Below, piece after piece: positions 53,081 through 64,000 of a stretch of DNA of 64,000 bases (its first letter is position 1; each line of letters opens with the position of its first letter). Position numbers and translations under genes: made by a program. Below the pieces are notes generated by a model, which searched no databases, had not been told where the DNA came from, and worked only from the letters and a program-made list of their open reading frames with translations. The stretch is from assembly GCF_016859285.1 (NCBI RefSeq), contig NC_053417.1, positions 11,049,206 through 11,113,205 on the forward strand, read 5' to 3'. Source of the DNA: Xiphias gladius. Its lineage: Eukaryota > Chordata > Actinopteri > Istiophoriformes > Xiphiidae.

Positions 53081-55611
53081 TTACCAGTCTGATGTGAACT
53101 CTAACTTGCCTTTGCCTTTAGTAAGTTATTAGACACTGGGTGACATCTAAGCCTCACTGATCATTTCCATGAACTTGGAAATACATGAGGCGTGCTAAAC
53201 GCCTATGAAGGGTTGGGGAATTCACAAATCAGAATGCAAAAATAATCTAAACCGCTGCTGCAGAAGCCCTGTGATGCCTACACACAGAGTTTAACAATAA
53301 TGGAGAAGCAAGTTTAGTGCCTCTATCATAAAAAGAAAATCGGGTAATCCTGCAAATTACACGTTCCTTCTTTTATCCAAATCACCAAATGCACTCAAAA
53401 TTTTTACTTAAAATGTGACATCCTCTTTTGGTACATTTGAATGTTTTAGTTTACCTTCCTCCATACAGCCCGGGATTACACAGGTAAGACTAACAGTGTT
53501 TATATGATGTTTCAGAGCAATTCAAGGAGAAAGTTATACTTGTCTCCTTTATGCAATTAGTGGCTGCAGAAATCACCAAAATGTAAAGTTAGATATCAAG
53601 AGAGCAAAGTATATTGGTACTTACTAATTCTGGTCATTTGCATTCATATCACACTTTGTGTCTTCTTCTCGTATCTCTTATCACTAACTTAGAGAAGGTT
53701 GAGTGTGGAAAATGTTAAGAGAATTATGAACCGCACTGAAATTGTTTTGACTAGAGGAAACAGGTATATTGACACCTATGGCCCAGATATGTTTTTTTTT
53801 TTTTTGGTTGTTTGTCCTTCAACCTCTCCTCCATGATTACCTACAAAATATGAAGCCAAGACACCAATGTACTGTTTGAAGGGACACAGCCTCTTTAATA
53901 GCATTTGGAGTGAAAAAATTACACTTAAGCTATTAAAATCAAGTTTTTGTTTTTAACTGTAGCACAAGAAAACAAGAACATGCAATCCATGAGAAACGTA
54001 TTTAATTCATTAAATCTAGAACCCAATTAACCAGTTCTGCTTTCATCAATTTCAACTGAAATGGATCTAAAAATAGGAAACAGTATGGTGGTTGAAAAAA
54101 AACAAAAAAAACAAAAATAAAAATAATCTCAAAAAAATTTCATATTTTAAAATATATATATATATACAAATCCTCCAGACAATCCTTTGAAACACAAACT
54201 TTTTACAGGAAAATGTTTTGATCCCTTACTACAGTGCTGATCAAAGTTTAGTAATGACAGATAATCCCCAGCATTATGATAAAAATGGGAAAAAAAAAAA
54301 TCAACAGGTTTATAGAAAAGAAAGTGTGATGGCCACCCACTTCATCCATTTGTTATAATAAAAGCTCTCAATCTCTGTTTTCTTATGTTTCCTCTGCAAA
54401 AGAAAGAGAACAACAGTTTGCTTGGAATGACTATATTTACCATAATCTTTTTCAAAGTAAACACAGATTATAAAAGGACTACAACAGCTAGTCTACACAA
54501 GTCGAATGGACCCCAGGCTTTGAAACACAGATGGGAAAATGTTTCAAAGAGAGAAGGTCGTTTGGGTGAAGGTGGAATTTTTTTATTACTGTGTAAGATT
54601 AGACCTTGTTATGAATTGGACTTGAATACTGATTCTGCACTTTGAAGACAGTATGTTTTGAATAATTATCCACATAATGGTGTAAAAATCTGAGGTAAAG
54701 CAAATTCATTGACTTGCCGTTTCAAGCTAAATGCCCCGTAAAATGATTTTAAAATTTGGTTTATAGGGGTTCTCAACGACACAGTATCCCATCTGTTAAA
54801 CTTTACAAAGGCTCAAAAGTAGAAAAAACTGGTTTAAAGGTAGACTACAGGCTACAGGAAGCTAAATGGGTTGGGGTTAGTGACATTCGCCTTGAAATAT
54901 GCATCCAGTGAAAGTGATGGTAGGTGGCTGACGATTCAAATGAAGTCAATAATAATCATCCATACTGATGCCTGCTACACTGGCTATGCTAGTGTGACTC
55001 GGGTAATACACAGAATTGCAATAGTAGCCAATTCAAGATATACATCAATCAAAAATTATTTGTGCTGAGTGTAATGATTTTCGTAGATGAATTATGATCT
55101 TTTTTCTACCTGTCATGAATGCATATTCAAGTGTAATGTGACTAGTCTCTTCAAAGTGTCTGTGTTAAGTACAGAGGACATCTGACTGACACACTTTTAA
55201 GCCAGAGCAGCTGCACACTTTTATCACAAAAGATGAAATGATTCAAATTTTAGACTGTTGCATTTCCTTCAGATTTCATCTTACACAACTAATCATGTTA
55301 TTTTGCTATTAGCACTACTGACTTTCATTATATAACTTGTCATAAATAAGTGGGAACCAATATATTAATCAAAAGTTGGAAGAATTATTCAATTTGGGAG
55401 AAGGACGTGCTGGAATCACCATAACCGAGGGGGGACCAAAAAAAAGGAAGGAAAGAAAGAAAAAAAAAAAAAAAAAAATCAACCAAAAAAATTTCACTGC
55501 AAATTTTTATTCAGTGTAGTTCCTTTTAGATGACTTTATACTTACCCCATGGGGCTAAAAAGGCAAAAGGCAGCGCTTAGTCTCACCTACTACTGAATAG
55601 ATGCAAACCAC

Positions 55612-55643
<32 letters not shown>

Positions 55644-55884
55644 ACCTCTTAATAGACTCTTAATAGACAAAGGCAAAATGCCCCAGACTAACTTGATCCA
55701 TGCTGCTCATATCCTCATCCAACACTGTGAAACCATGGATCAAAACTTCTATTTTTCATGTTATGTTTTCATGTTACTGTCCCACTTACAAAAGAAGAAA
55801 ATAAATCTCTGACCCTTGTCACTCCCCACTAGCTGAGACTGATAGATTTCAAATGAGAAGGAGGGGAAGGCTAAGTGGGAGTTT
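53081..55884. other. Intergenic between T1R copy B and rer1, including rer1 3' UTR
   Basis: AT-rich. Homology to the region upstream of T1R copy A continues to about 53320 (ATCTAAACYGCTGCTG, CCCTGTGATG). A minus-strand AATAAA at 55506-55511, about 375 bases after the rer1 stop, is a candidate polyadenylation signal. A 29-base A run lies at 55612-55640. No gene seen. Confidence 0.6.
55612..55640. repeat. Poly(A) run of 29
   Basis: Uninterrupted A tract after CAAACCAC; it lies within the presumed rer1 3' UTR, where it is a poly(U) tract in the transcript. Confidence 0.9.
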
Positions 55885-58800
55885 TTAACTAGCAAAAGTT
55901 TTCCCTGTGTCTTCCTTGCCTTTGTATGTCCTCTTCCCATGTGTGAAGGGTAGGTATCTGTACTTGATCATATGCTAGAGAAGGTGGAGAAGAAAAAGAG
56001 GAGAATTAGTGAGAGGTATTTGTAGGGTTTGACCAAACATTCTTACCAACTTAACCCATGAGATGGAGTAGCACAATGACTGCTGGTTTTATCAAGTAAA
56101 GAAAAAAAGAGAAGGAATTAGTGCTTAACACAAGGTATCCAGGTATTCAGAATAAAACAAATACACTGTGTATAAAGGGTGGACACAATAAGAGAAACAC
56201 CTGTACAATATAATGCAGTTGAATAAAATAGCCATTAAAAAAATATGACCTTTGTTAATGTCAAAATGTTCTGTTTTGGTAAAGGCTTTTTCAGAGTGTT
56301 AGAGTCATCTCTACTTTAATTTTTGTATTGCATTATATAGTCTGGTGTTTCTGACATGTTAAAAACTAAGGTACCAAAGTAAACAGCTATGGTGCATGAT
56401 AAATAGATTTGCTTCTAGACTTTGGCAGTAGATTTTCTGTCTGATCTGAAGAACACTTTTTGGATGAACCGCAGTGTTTGCATTACACATCTGTGACTCC
56501 AGTACAGCCACAGTGTCTACATATACAGTGCATGTACATGTCAGTCAATATATGCTTTTTACCTTGATCTGCCTCTTCATGGTGATGCAGAAGAGCATGA
56601 TGAAGTACATTACAAGTATAGGCCAGAACACTGGCACATTGAAGGCATCAAAAAATGTGCAAATCATGGCGATGACGATGCCTTTAGTCGCAGAATGCCT
56701 GGCAAGAAAAGAAACATAACATCAGTTAAAACAGTGTAATCACATTTGTGACACTGAGTACGCATAACAACATCCTGAACCCTAACTCAAAGTCATCTAC
56801 TGAATGTTTCATGTATGTACATTGTGTCAAGGCACTAAAGGATATTTCTTCTTGAGTGTAGTCAGAGACGTTGCAAGCCACTTAAAGCATTTTGAATATT
56901 AAAGTCCGTAACGAACAAGATGGTGCTTTTATGACACACACAACATGACAAGAGCTGGACCTGGAAACATATCTAGCCAATCGTGTTGTTGCACTGATGC
57001 AAGCGAAACCTTGAGCATGCATAGTAGAAGGTTAACCTTCTTCTACCTGGGGACGTTGCCAAGATGGCTGCCGAGTGGTGGGACTTGCCTATAACGACTT
57101 TGGAGTAGTGTGAGGAAGGGTTTTATGAGTTCCTAACATAAAATAAATCCATATTGGAAAATGCAGGAAGTCTTAATGGGAAGTATATTTGACTAATCTT
57201 ATCAGTAAGGCCAAAAGGTTGTTGGCTAAACCTAATATCTTAATATTTTTTAATGTAATTTATTTTCATTGGTTTGGTTAACTCAGTAAGTCTTCAAACA
57301 GTTGATGAATAAACTGTTCAGAACTCTTAAAGTTACTTCACAGTTTTAAAAACAACCTGGTCATTTATGTTTTCAAGTTATGAACCACATGAAAAGAGAA
57401 ACCAAAGATTATCTTTTCATACACCAGGCAAATGCAGGCTGTAGACTGACTGATGCAAAACCACTCCACTCTCTTCCTTCTTTATCTCTCTCTTGAAACA
57501 AGAGGATACAGAATTTGCATAAACACATGACAGACAAGGTTTAACACAAACTGTAAATGGTAGAACACATTGGGGCTGAAATGTATCTTTCATGACCAAT
57601 TAGTAGCATTTTCCTTGATACATAATTCTTATGCTGGCAAAAAATGCTCGAAGATGTGACCTGTTGCTGTGAAAGTTTGTCAAGCCATGCTTACAAAAGT
57701 CAAATGAAAAGTTTTTATATTCGATGTGTTTTTAGAAGTAAGACTTTTATGTTATAAGGATAATTTATGGATGATAAGACTGAAGTAGGGATAAAGTTGA
57801 GATAGGGATATAAGATCACATGGGGTCATAAGCAAATAGACAGATTAATTCAACCCAAATTCTTTGGTTTGTGCTGAAATGCTACCCTACAAATGAGGTC
57901 TGCATGACTCAACCTTGGACCACACAGATCATTTGGAAAGAAGATAATTTGCAATCTCTCTTCGGTTGAAGGTGATAGGTGTGAAGACCATGAAGTGGAC
58001 TCTCACCAGAATTTGAATTCAGGCAACCTCCTGATGAAGGGGCGGAACTCCTCGTTCTGCTTGGTAGGAAGGGATGGGCCGTCATCTGCAGGAGATTTAA
58101 GTTACAAGGTAATGTGGCGGTTAATAAAAAGGTGGAGTATTCAATCATGACACAGCCTTAATTCCAACAATATCCAAGCTTAAACATAAAAAACACTATC
58201 TGATAAAATCTATTACATTGCTTGTCTTTTTTTTTTCTTGAAGACACAGTTACTGTGGAACTGAAACTAGTTTGAAACATTTTCATATCAGTGTGGCTGG
58301 CACTATGAAATTTTATTTCACTGGATGTTTTAAGTTTGACTTTGTGGATGTAGTGCTCTTTTCGCTAACATAAAAAAAACAAACTGTGTTTAAGTGTTAT
58401 GTACAGTTGTAGGTCTATAAGTGTTTGGATAGTGACACAGTTTTTGTAATCTTGCCTCTGTACATCACCACAGTGGATATGAAATGAAGCTTTCAAGATG
58501 TAATTGAAGTGTTGACTTTCATCTTTAATTCAAGAGGTTTAACAATAAATACCACATTAAACGTTCAGGAATTACAGCCATTTTTATACATTGTCCCTTA
58601 TTTTCAGACGCTCAAAAGTCATTGGACAAACCAACAAGATTATTAATATTGGGATTATTTTTAATACTTGGATTAAAATCCTTTTGCAGTAACTGAAGTC
58701 TGGAACCTATAGACATCACCAAATGCTGAGTTTCCTCCCTCGAGAGGCTTTGCCAGGCCTTTGCTGCAGCTGCCTTCACTTGCTGCTTGTTAGTGGGTCT

Positions 58801-61550
58801 TTCTGCACTCAGTTCTGTCTTCAGGAAGTGAAAATCATGCTCGGTTGGGTTGACTTTGCCATTAAAGAATATTCCATTTCTTTACCTTGAGAAGGTCTTG
58901 GGTTGCTTTTGCAGTATGTTTGGGGTCATTATCCATATGTACTGTAAAGCACTGTCCTATCAGTTTTTGCAGCATTTGGCTCAATCTGAGCAGCTAGTAG
59001 AGCCCTATACACTTCTGAATGAATCTTGCTACTTCTATCAGCAGCCACATCATCAATAAACACCAATGACCCACTTCCATTGGCAGCCATACATGCCCAT
59101 GCCATAACACTGCCTCCACCATGTTTGACAGATGATGTGCTATGCTTTGGATCATGAGCCGTTCCTTTACTCCTCAATACTCTTCTTTTCCCATTATATT
59201 GGTACAAGTTTATCTTGGTTTCATCTGTCCAAAGAATCTTGTTCCTGAACAGTGCAGTTTTTTTTTTTAGATGTTTCCTAGCAAAGTCTAATCTGGCCTT
59301 TCTGTTCTTGAGTGTTACCAGTGCTTTGCCCCTTGGGATAACCATCTGTATTTACATTCATGAAAGTGTCTCTTTATTTTAGACTTTAACAATGATACGC
59401 CTACCTCCTCTAGAGTGTTCTTCACCAGGCTAGATGTTGTGAAGGGATTTTCTTCACCATGGAAAGAATTCTGTGATCATCCACTTTCGTTGTCTTCCAT
59501 GGTTTTACAGGCCTTTTGGTGTTGCTGAGCTCGCCAGTACATTCCTTCTTTTGAGAATGTACCAAATTGATGATTTGGCCTCTCCTAACGTTTCTGCTAT
59601 CTGTCTGATAGGATTGTTTTGTTTTTTCAGCCTAATTCCTAATTAAGCCTAATCAACCCTTCTATGGACCTCATATTCCCAAGAACAGCTATCAAATGCA
59701 AATTCAACACTTGGAATCCACTCCAGACCTTGTTCTCTGCTTCATTTGCCATGAAACAACAGGGGAACAGGCCACATCTGGCCATGAAACTGATTGTCAG
59801 TCAATTACCCAATTACTTTTGAGCCTCTAAAAATGGGGTTCCTTACAAATAACCAAGCCAGTAACAACCACATTATAAAAAACTGAACTGATTTAAAAGT
59901 CAACTTGCCTTCGTCAAGCAGTGAAGGATCCACTTTTGGCGATAGAAAAGCAATGAAGAGGTTGAGATGGTAGATTCCCAAAGCATATGTTACTATATAC
60001 CAACCCTGAAAAGCAATAATAGGAATATCACCACATTAAAAGGCTTTCTGGGCAGTCAGTAAACATGGAAGTGCACCTTTGTTAGTGAAAATTACATACA
60101 CAAATGAGCAGTAACATTTTTATGGAAACAAAACAGCTGAGTAGACAAGAATTTAACACATATATCACACATTAAACAGGTGAGTCATATATGAAGTTTG
60201 TTATTCAAACACCTAAGCAAGGAGCATCACCGTCCTGTTTTTTCCTCTCCTTTTTTGACGATTTTTTACCAAAAACAATGAGTCTTAAATATAATGCAAT
60301 CCAGCACAACAACAAAACAAACTACTAGTTAAATAATAAGTAAAGGTAAATGAACACCTCTCATTATGACAGTCTCAAAGAAAGTCTCACAAAGGTCGTA
60401 TTTATCACAGGGCAAGTGATTAGTTTGTAACATTGTTTGTGCTTTAATTACACCTACTTACAACACCTGACTTACATCTGCTGACTTCCCTGAGCAAATA
60501 ACAATAATGTAAATTGGAAAAAAAAAAACAGAAATATACAATTACCTGTAGTATGTACACTCTGATCATGTAGACAGCAGTAAGTAGTAGAGTGACTGCC
60601 CATCGCACTGCATAGAATGGCGTTGACTTGTCTAGCCATGACTGATAGATCTGTTACAAAAAATACACAGGAAACAAAATGTAGCCATCAGAGGTAGAGA
60701 ACACCACCTATGAACAAAACACAACCTTAAATAAAACAATACACAGCTTCTGTCTGTTTCACTTTCACTTTGCCAGGATAGTGATACTTCTCTACCTGAC
60801 TTGCCAATAAAATTGGACAAACTGGTGGCCACCTTCTCACTCACAATCAGGATGCGATGATGACACTTTTTAATCATTAATACCACCTATGAGTACAAAG
60901 CCTGAGGAACAGTACTACAGAGTGATTATTTTAACTACAAAGGAGAGAAGAATATGCCATTAGAAATAGGAAAGTGAAGGTCAAGTACTACATTGGAACA
61001 CTGTGCTGCTGATCAGCAGTATTAAACCTAAAAATACCACTGCAAATCATCTGTTTATTTGATTCCACTTAACTTACTGGAAAATATCACCCGTGTGTTG
61101 TAAATGTTATGTTTGTGCCTGTGATATTTTATGAAAAACTTGGAGATATCCACTGGGATACAAGGTGCAGCAGCAGCGGTACTGTAACATTCCAGTACAG
61201 AAGCATTTATGAAAATAAAATACCAGTAGCAAAACTAATTAATTCCATGGAAGTACCTTTAATCACCACCAGTTGAACTGATACCCATTTACTTTTTTAG
61301 CAGCATATCTGAAGATTTAAACTTGTGTTATCAAGGTAGGGAGACTGGTGGCTTGATGGTCATAAACTATACAATTCAGCATTTAGGCCAGATTATCAAA
61401 TAATTGAATCCCTAATTACTTAAATGATACGATATACTGTATGTGTGATCCGAGTGATAGACACGTTACCTGTCCGATCCGTGTGAAAAAGGCAGCAACT
61501 ACAGATGGTTTCCCATGGATTGACTCCCCAACACTGTCCCCTTCTGACAT
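55885..61550 (-). CDS. rer1: RER1 retention-in-ER sorting receptor (195 aa, 6 coding exons)
   Basis: Coding exons on the minus strand are 61470-61550, 60546-60650, 59909-60005, 58007-58085, 56563-56698 and 55885-55974, a total of 588 bases including TAA. RER1 is a four-helix protein of the cis-Golgi that returns escaped membrane proteins and unassembled subunits to the ER in COPI vesicles (family knowledge). Clear segments are [111 protein letters not shown] and the end KTFAS. Length matches human RER1 (196 aa). All junctions are GT-AG except the donor after 59909, which is AAG|GCAAGT, a GC donor required to keep the frame (G+AT = Asp). The start codon lies one base inside its exon, so the 5' UTR comes from an upstream exon. 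The intron between 58085 and 59909 holds a Tc1 element. Confidence 0.99.
57026..57041. repeat. 16-nt perfect palindrome in rer1 intron
   Basis: AGAAGGTTAACCTTCT, symmetric about the GTTAAC centre. A YY1-like CCAAGATGGCTGCC follows at 57059-57072. It lies in the intron between coding exons 5 and 6. Confidence 0.7.
58404..59845 (-). mobile_element. Inactive Tc1/mariner transposon in rer1 intron
   Basis: The left inverted repeat starts CAGTTGTAGGTCTATAAG after a TA at 58402-58403 and runs about 200 bases to TTTTCAGACGCTCAAAAG. The right end keeps only the inner part (CCAATTACTTTTGAGCCTCT near 59805-59830) and is cut off near 59845. The transposase on the minus strand has [12 protein letters not shown] (first catalytic Asp), [28 protein letters not shown] (second Asp) near 58900 and the Glu region with [10 protein letters not shown] near 58840. 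The DDE triad is present in order, but stops and shifts break the frame. A 138-codon piece (58929-59345) remains open. Confidence 0.9.
59909..59914 (-). other. rer1: GC-AG splice donor of rer1
   Basis: Minus strand reads GACGAAG|GCAAGTTG with the last exon base at 59909. The flanking AAG|GCAAGT is the strong consensus typical of functional GC donors. The acceptor is CTGCAG before 58085. Confidence 0.9.
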
Positions 61551-61551
61551 T

Positions 61552-63273
61552 CTGCCAGTAAAGATAAAAAAGACATTTTAATTAGTGGTGCATGAATATA
61601 AGCTACTTGGCTAGTTTGACTGGTAGAACTATTTACAACCTAAATAACTTTTGATAAGAGACATGACATGCATGTCAACATTCAATGGCCTAATCTATAA
61701 TCATGATCCTGTGATTCAACAATAATATATAAGAAGAAATAAAAATCTAATAGATTTATTTTCATAGAATTTTTTTTTTTTGGACATCAAAAATATAACA
61801 TACTTTATAATAATTTACTTTCCCACGAGGCCTTTTCAATTGATAGTCCTAAGGGCTCTGGTAAATTTGGATGAGATTATGGCAGTTTCAGGCCATTAAT
61901 ACCATAAAGCTAGCATAATGATGGTATTAAAGATCTAGTGCTGAAAGTGGTCCCAAGAAAACATGAAACATTAGAAGAAGACATGGATATTTCTATCTGT
62001 ATGCACCAGTACAGTAGGTGTGTTCTCAGTTCTAAATAATCTCTCTGCCTGCTTTTCACTAAAAGTACAGACAAATAGTCCATCCAGCAAAAGTAGTGAA
62101 GAAGGGAATGCACACTACTGAAATCTGTGATCATCTTTTTAAAGAACCAGCCATTCAGAGCTGTAAAGTGTAGAATCTAGTGGCAGTCTGTGTGTTATGA
62201 TTTATTTATTTATTTTTTAACTCTAATGAAATGAGTCCAGATGTGCAGCTGTCTGGCAATAGCTATATCTGTCAACTACACATGACCAGTACTGGCTCTG
62301 TTACGAATAAAAAGGTAAGTAATCTAACCAATGGTGACATATTTTGGCTACTTTTGCGCCGGATTTATCAGAGATCAATTGATTTGGTTAAGATTGGATC
62401 ATTCATTTTCTAGGTAACGTTACTGGTTGCCCACCTTTAGCATTCTAGTTTTGGGTCATGTTACATAAATTTGATTACCAACTGCACTGTGTTAATGTTG
62501 CGTTTACAGTCTATTTCAATTATCCATAATGACATGTACTGTTAGCTAAATAAAGGCAAGACCGTGTAGCACTGTTCGAGGTAGTGGCTAGCTAAGGTTA
62601 GCTGCATAACTAGCTAACAAGCTTAGGCAGTCAGGAAAGCAGCTAATGAGTAATATTTATCAAAATAGACGATCTAGGGAAACCATAACACCATTACGAT
62701 CGAAACAGATTATGCAGTAACTGTTACTAACGTTTCGTCGGTGGTAGTATTTTAAAGTTACCCACCTTAGCTTACAAATTAGCCATAGAAATAGCTAACA
62801 AGCTATCTAAATGACAATTGCCCCTTGGCCCAAATTACGGTGTGTATGGGTTATGTAGTTTTAGTAAAGCTTCAGTTAACACCTTCCGGCCCTTAAATGA
62901 ATTTTTTGTAACTACATTTCCCACAATCCCAGCGTAGAAAGCATTAAACCCTAGCAAAATAAAATGTAGTTCATGACTTGCTCTCTCCTCCATTACGATT
63001 ACTATATTTCAGGAAAACGTTGAACTACAAGTACCAGCAAGGACTGTGATAAGCTGACAACTCACTTCCGGAGATACGGTACTACGTTGCCAACGACTGC
63101 ACAGCTAGCCAGCTAGCCCAGTTGGAAATCAAACTAAACTCTAGTAACCACATCAGTATTCACTGAATAATACAGTCTTCTTCCAGTTTGTGTCTTATTT
63201 TCAATACCTCTCTGCGTCTCTTGGTTGTATTTGCAACTGCAATGAAAATAATCAATGACGAGTCCCTTCTTAC
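61552..63273 (-). other. rer1 first intron; nothing coding
   Basis: Contains several copies of AGCTAAC/TAGCTA-type short words (62580-62830), common in fish non-coding DNA, and the motif cluster at 62905-63075. No coding frame recognised. Confidence 0.55.
62905..63075. promoter_or_regulatory. Housekeeping-type promoter motifs (ZNF143-like and ETS)
   Basis: ACTACATTTCCCACAATCCC (62911-62930) and ACTACAAGTACCAGCAAGG (63024-63042) resemble the ZNF143 site. ACTTCCGG at 63064-63071 and CCTTCCGG at 62882-62889 are ETS-type motifs. They lie within 0.4 kb of the presumed rer1 exon 1, on its downstream side, so an alternative start or a second promoter is possible. Motif calls by eye. Confidence 0.4.
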
Positions 63274-63400
63274 CTGATACGGCCGTTGTTGTCACTACCC
63301 GGCTCTACCTAGCTAGCTAAACTAGCTACCTCTCGTGCAAACTGGTGCGAACACGTCAGTACTTCCGCAAGGACTCGAACAAACGCCAGGCAGGATAGTA
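63274..63400 (-). other. rer1: Probable non-coding first exon of rer1
   Basis: On the minus strand ACGGCCGTATCAG is followed by GTAAGAAGGG, a strong donor at 63273, preceded by CpG-bearing sequence. The coding exon at 61470-61551 starts one base before its ATG, so a spliced leader is needed. The 5' limit is not visible. Confidence 0.55.
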
Positions 63401-63419
63401 GATCCCCGAGACCGTTGAA

Positions 63420-64000
63420 CGACTGAGCGCTGATCAGTGGACTTCGGCCAGTGGGCCTCAAAAGCGCATACGTTTCTCGGCTCGAGTAATTAATATAAAT
63501 AAGATAATATTTTCGATGCTTGTTTTATCAAAGGTTGCCTAGATTTAGCCCATACCATTCAAATAGAACTGCAGTGATTGGTCTAAAACCATTTTTGACT
63601 TAAAAATAAAGTGAGACATTAAAGGGAGGCAAATATTTTAATATCCACGATTTTAAGAAAAAAACACTGAACTCAACAACCTCAGAAACTAATGGATATT
63701 GATGAACAGCAATAGTTACAAAGGTACACATCTTAATAATCTTTATAAAATTGATAACAAAACAAAAACCGACAAGGAATATAAAAACAAAGCACTGTTT
63801 CTATTTACATTATGGTAATGCATAATACTGATCATAAGCACAAATGATCCTAACTTATTTTATTTTTAAAGCATTAAGGTGCTCTTTCTTTGACCAGTTG
63901 GTGGTTAGTTGGTGGTTAAAAGTATGCGCCTTTTTAAGTAAGAGGGTCTAAATGACTGCAAATCAGGTACAGATTAATGTCATGGTACAAAGTCAAGTAC
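63420..64000. other. Upstream flank of rer1, no gene seen
   Basis: CpG-bearing to about 63480, then AT-rich. No coding sequence recognised. Confidence 0.6.

Overview
The window is vertebrate nuclear DNA, most likely from a ray-finned (teleost) fish. It has multi-exon genes with GT-AG introns, compact taste-receptor genes, and interspersed repeats of teleost type (LINE tails, a Tc1 element, palindromic MITEs). Four conserved loci are readable by translation: gpr153 (+ strand, 1337-21963), her3/hes3 (- strand, 27803-28890), two tandem T1R taste-receptor genes (- strand, 36402-40566 and 48798-53065) and rer1 (- strand, 55885-61550, with a probable non-coding first exon near 63274-63400). From general knowledge, the human counterparts GPR153, HES3, a T1R gene (TAS1R1) and RER1 all lie on 1p36, so this looks like a conserved syntenic block.

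Layout. 1-22.8 kb: gpr153 in five coding exons, with large introns holding an antisense LINE (about 10975-13650), older short repeats and two strong hairpins. 22.8-27.7 kb: no protein gene seen, but an intact initiator methionine tRNA sits at 25325-25396 beside a (TA)n(CA)n tract. 27.8-29 kb: her3, a small bHLH-Orange repressor with a TATA box and a C-terminal WRPW. 29-36 kb: no gene seen; partly CpG-containing, mostly non-repetitive sequence that could carry regulatory elements, including a TATA box and homeodomain-like palindrome near 31.3-31.5 kb. 36-53 kb: the T1R array. The distal copy (36.4-40.6 kb) is a pseudogene with three frameshifts; the proximal copy (48.8-53.1 kb) is intact and encodes 823 residues. 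55.9-63.4 kb: rer1, whose fourth coding intron boundary uses a GC donor and whose same intron holds a dead Tc1 transposon.

The most interesting structure is in the T1R array. Two extra, decayed copies of rer1 coding exon 5 with its flanking introns lie at about 41.58-41.95 and 46.45-46.75 kb. Together with a repeated segment at 40.80-41.00 and 44.93-45.09 kb, they indicate tandem duplication of a unit that joined a T1R gene to part of rer1. There were three units, and the middle one has lost its T1R and now holds a LINE. The two T1R copies also differ in a patchwork: parts of exons 3, 5 and 6 are about 95-99% identical, while exon 4 and the 5' part of exon 3 are only about 80%, as expected from gene conversion between an intact gene and a pseudogene. 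All identity figures are hand counts.

The genes do not form one pathway. gpr153 is an orphan receptor, her3 a neural transcriptional repressor, the T1R genes encode class C taste-receptor subunits, and rer1 is a housekeeping ER-Golgi retrieval receptor.
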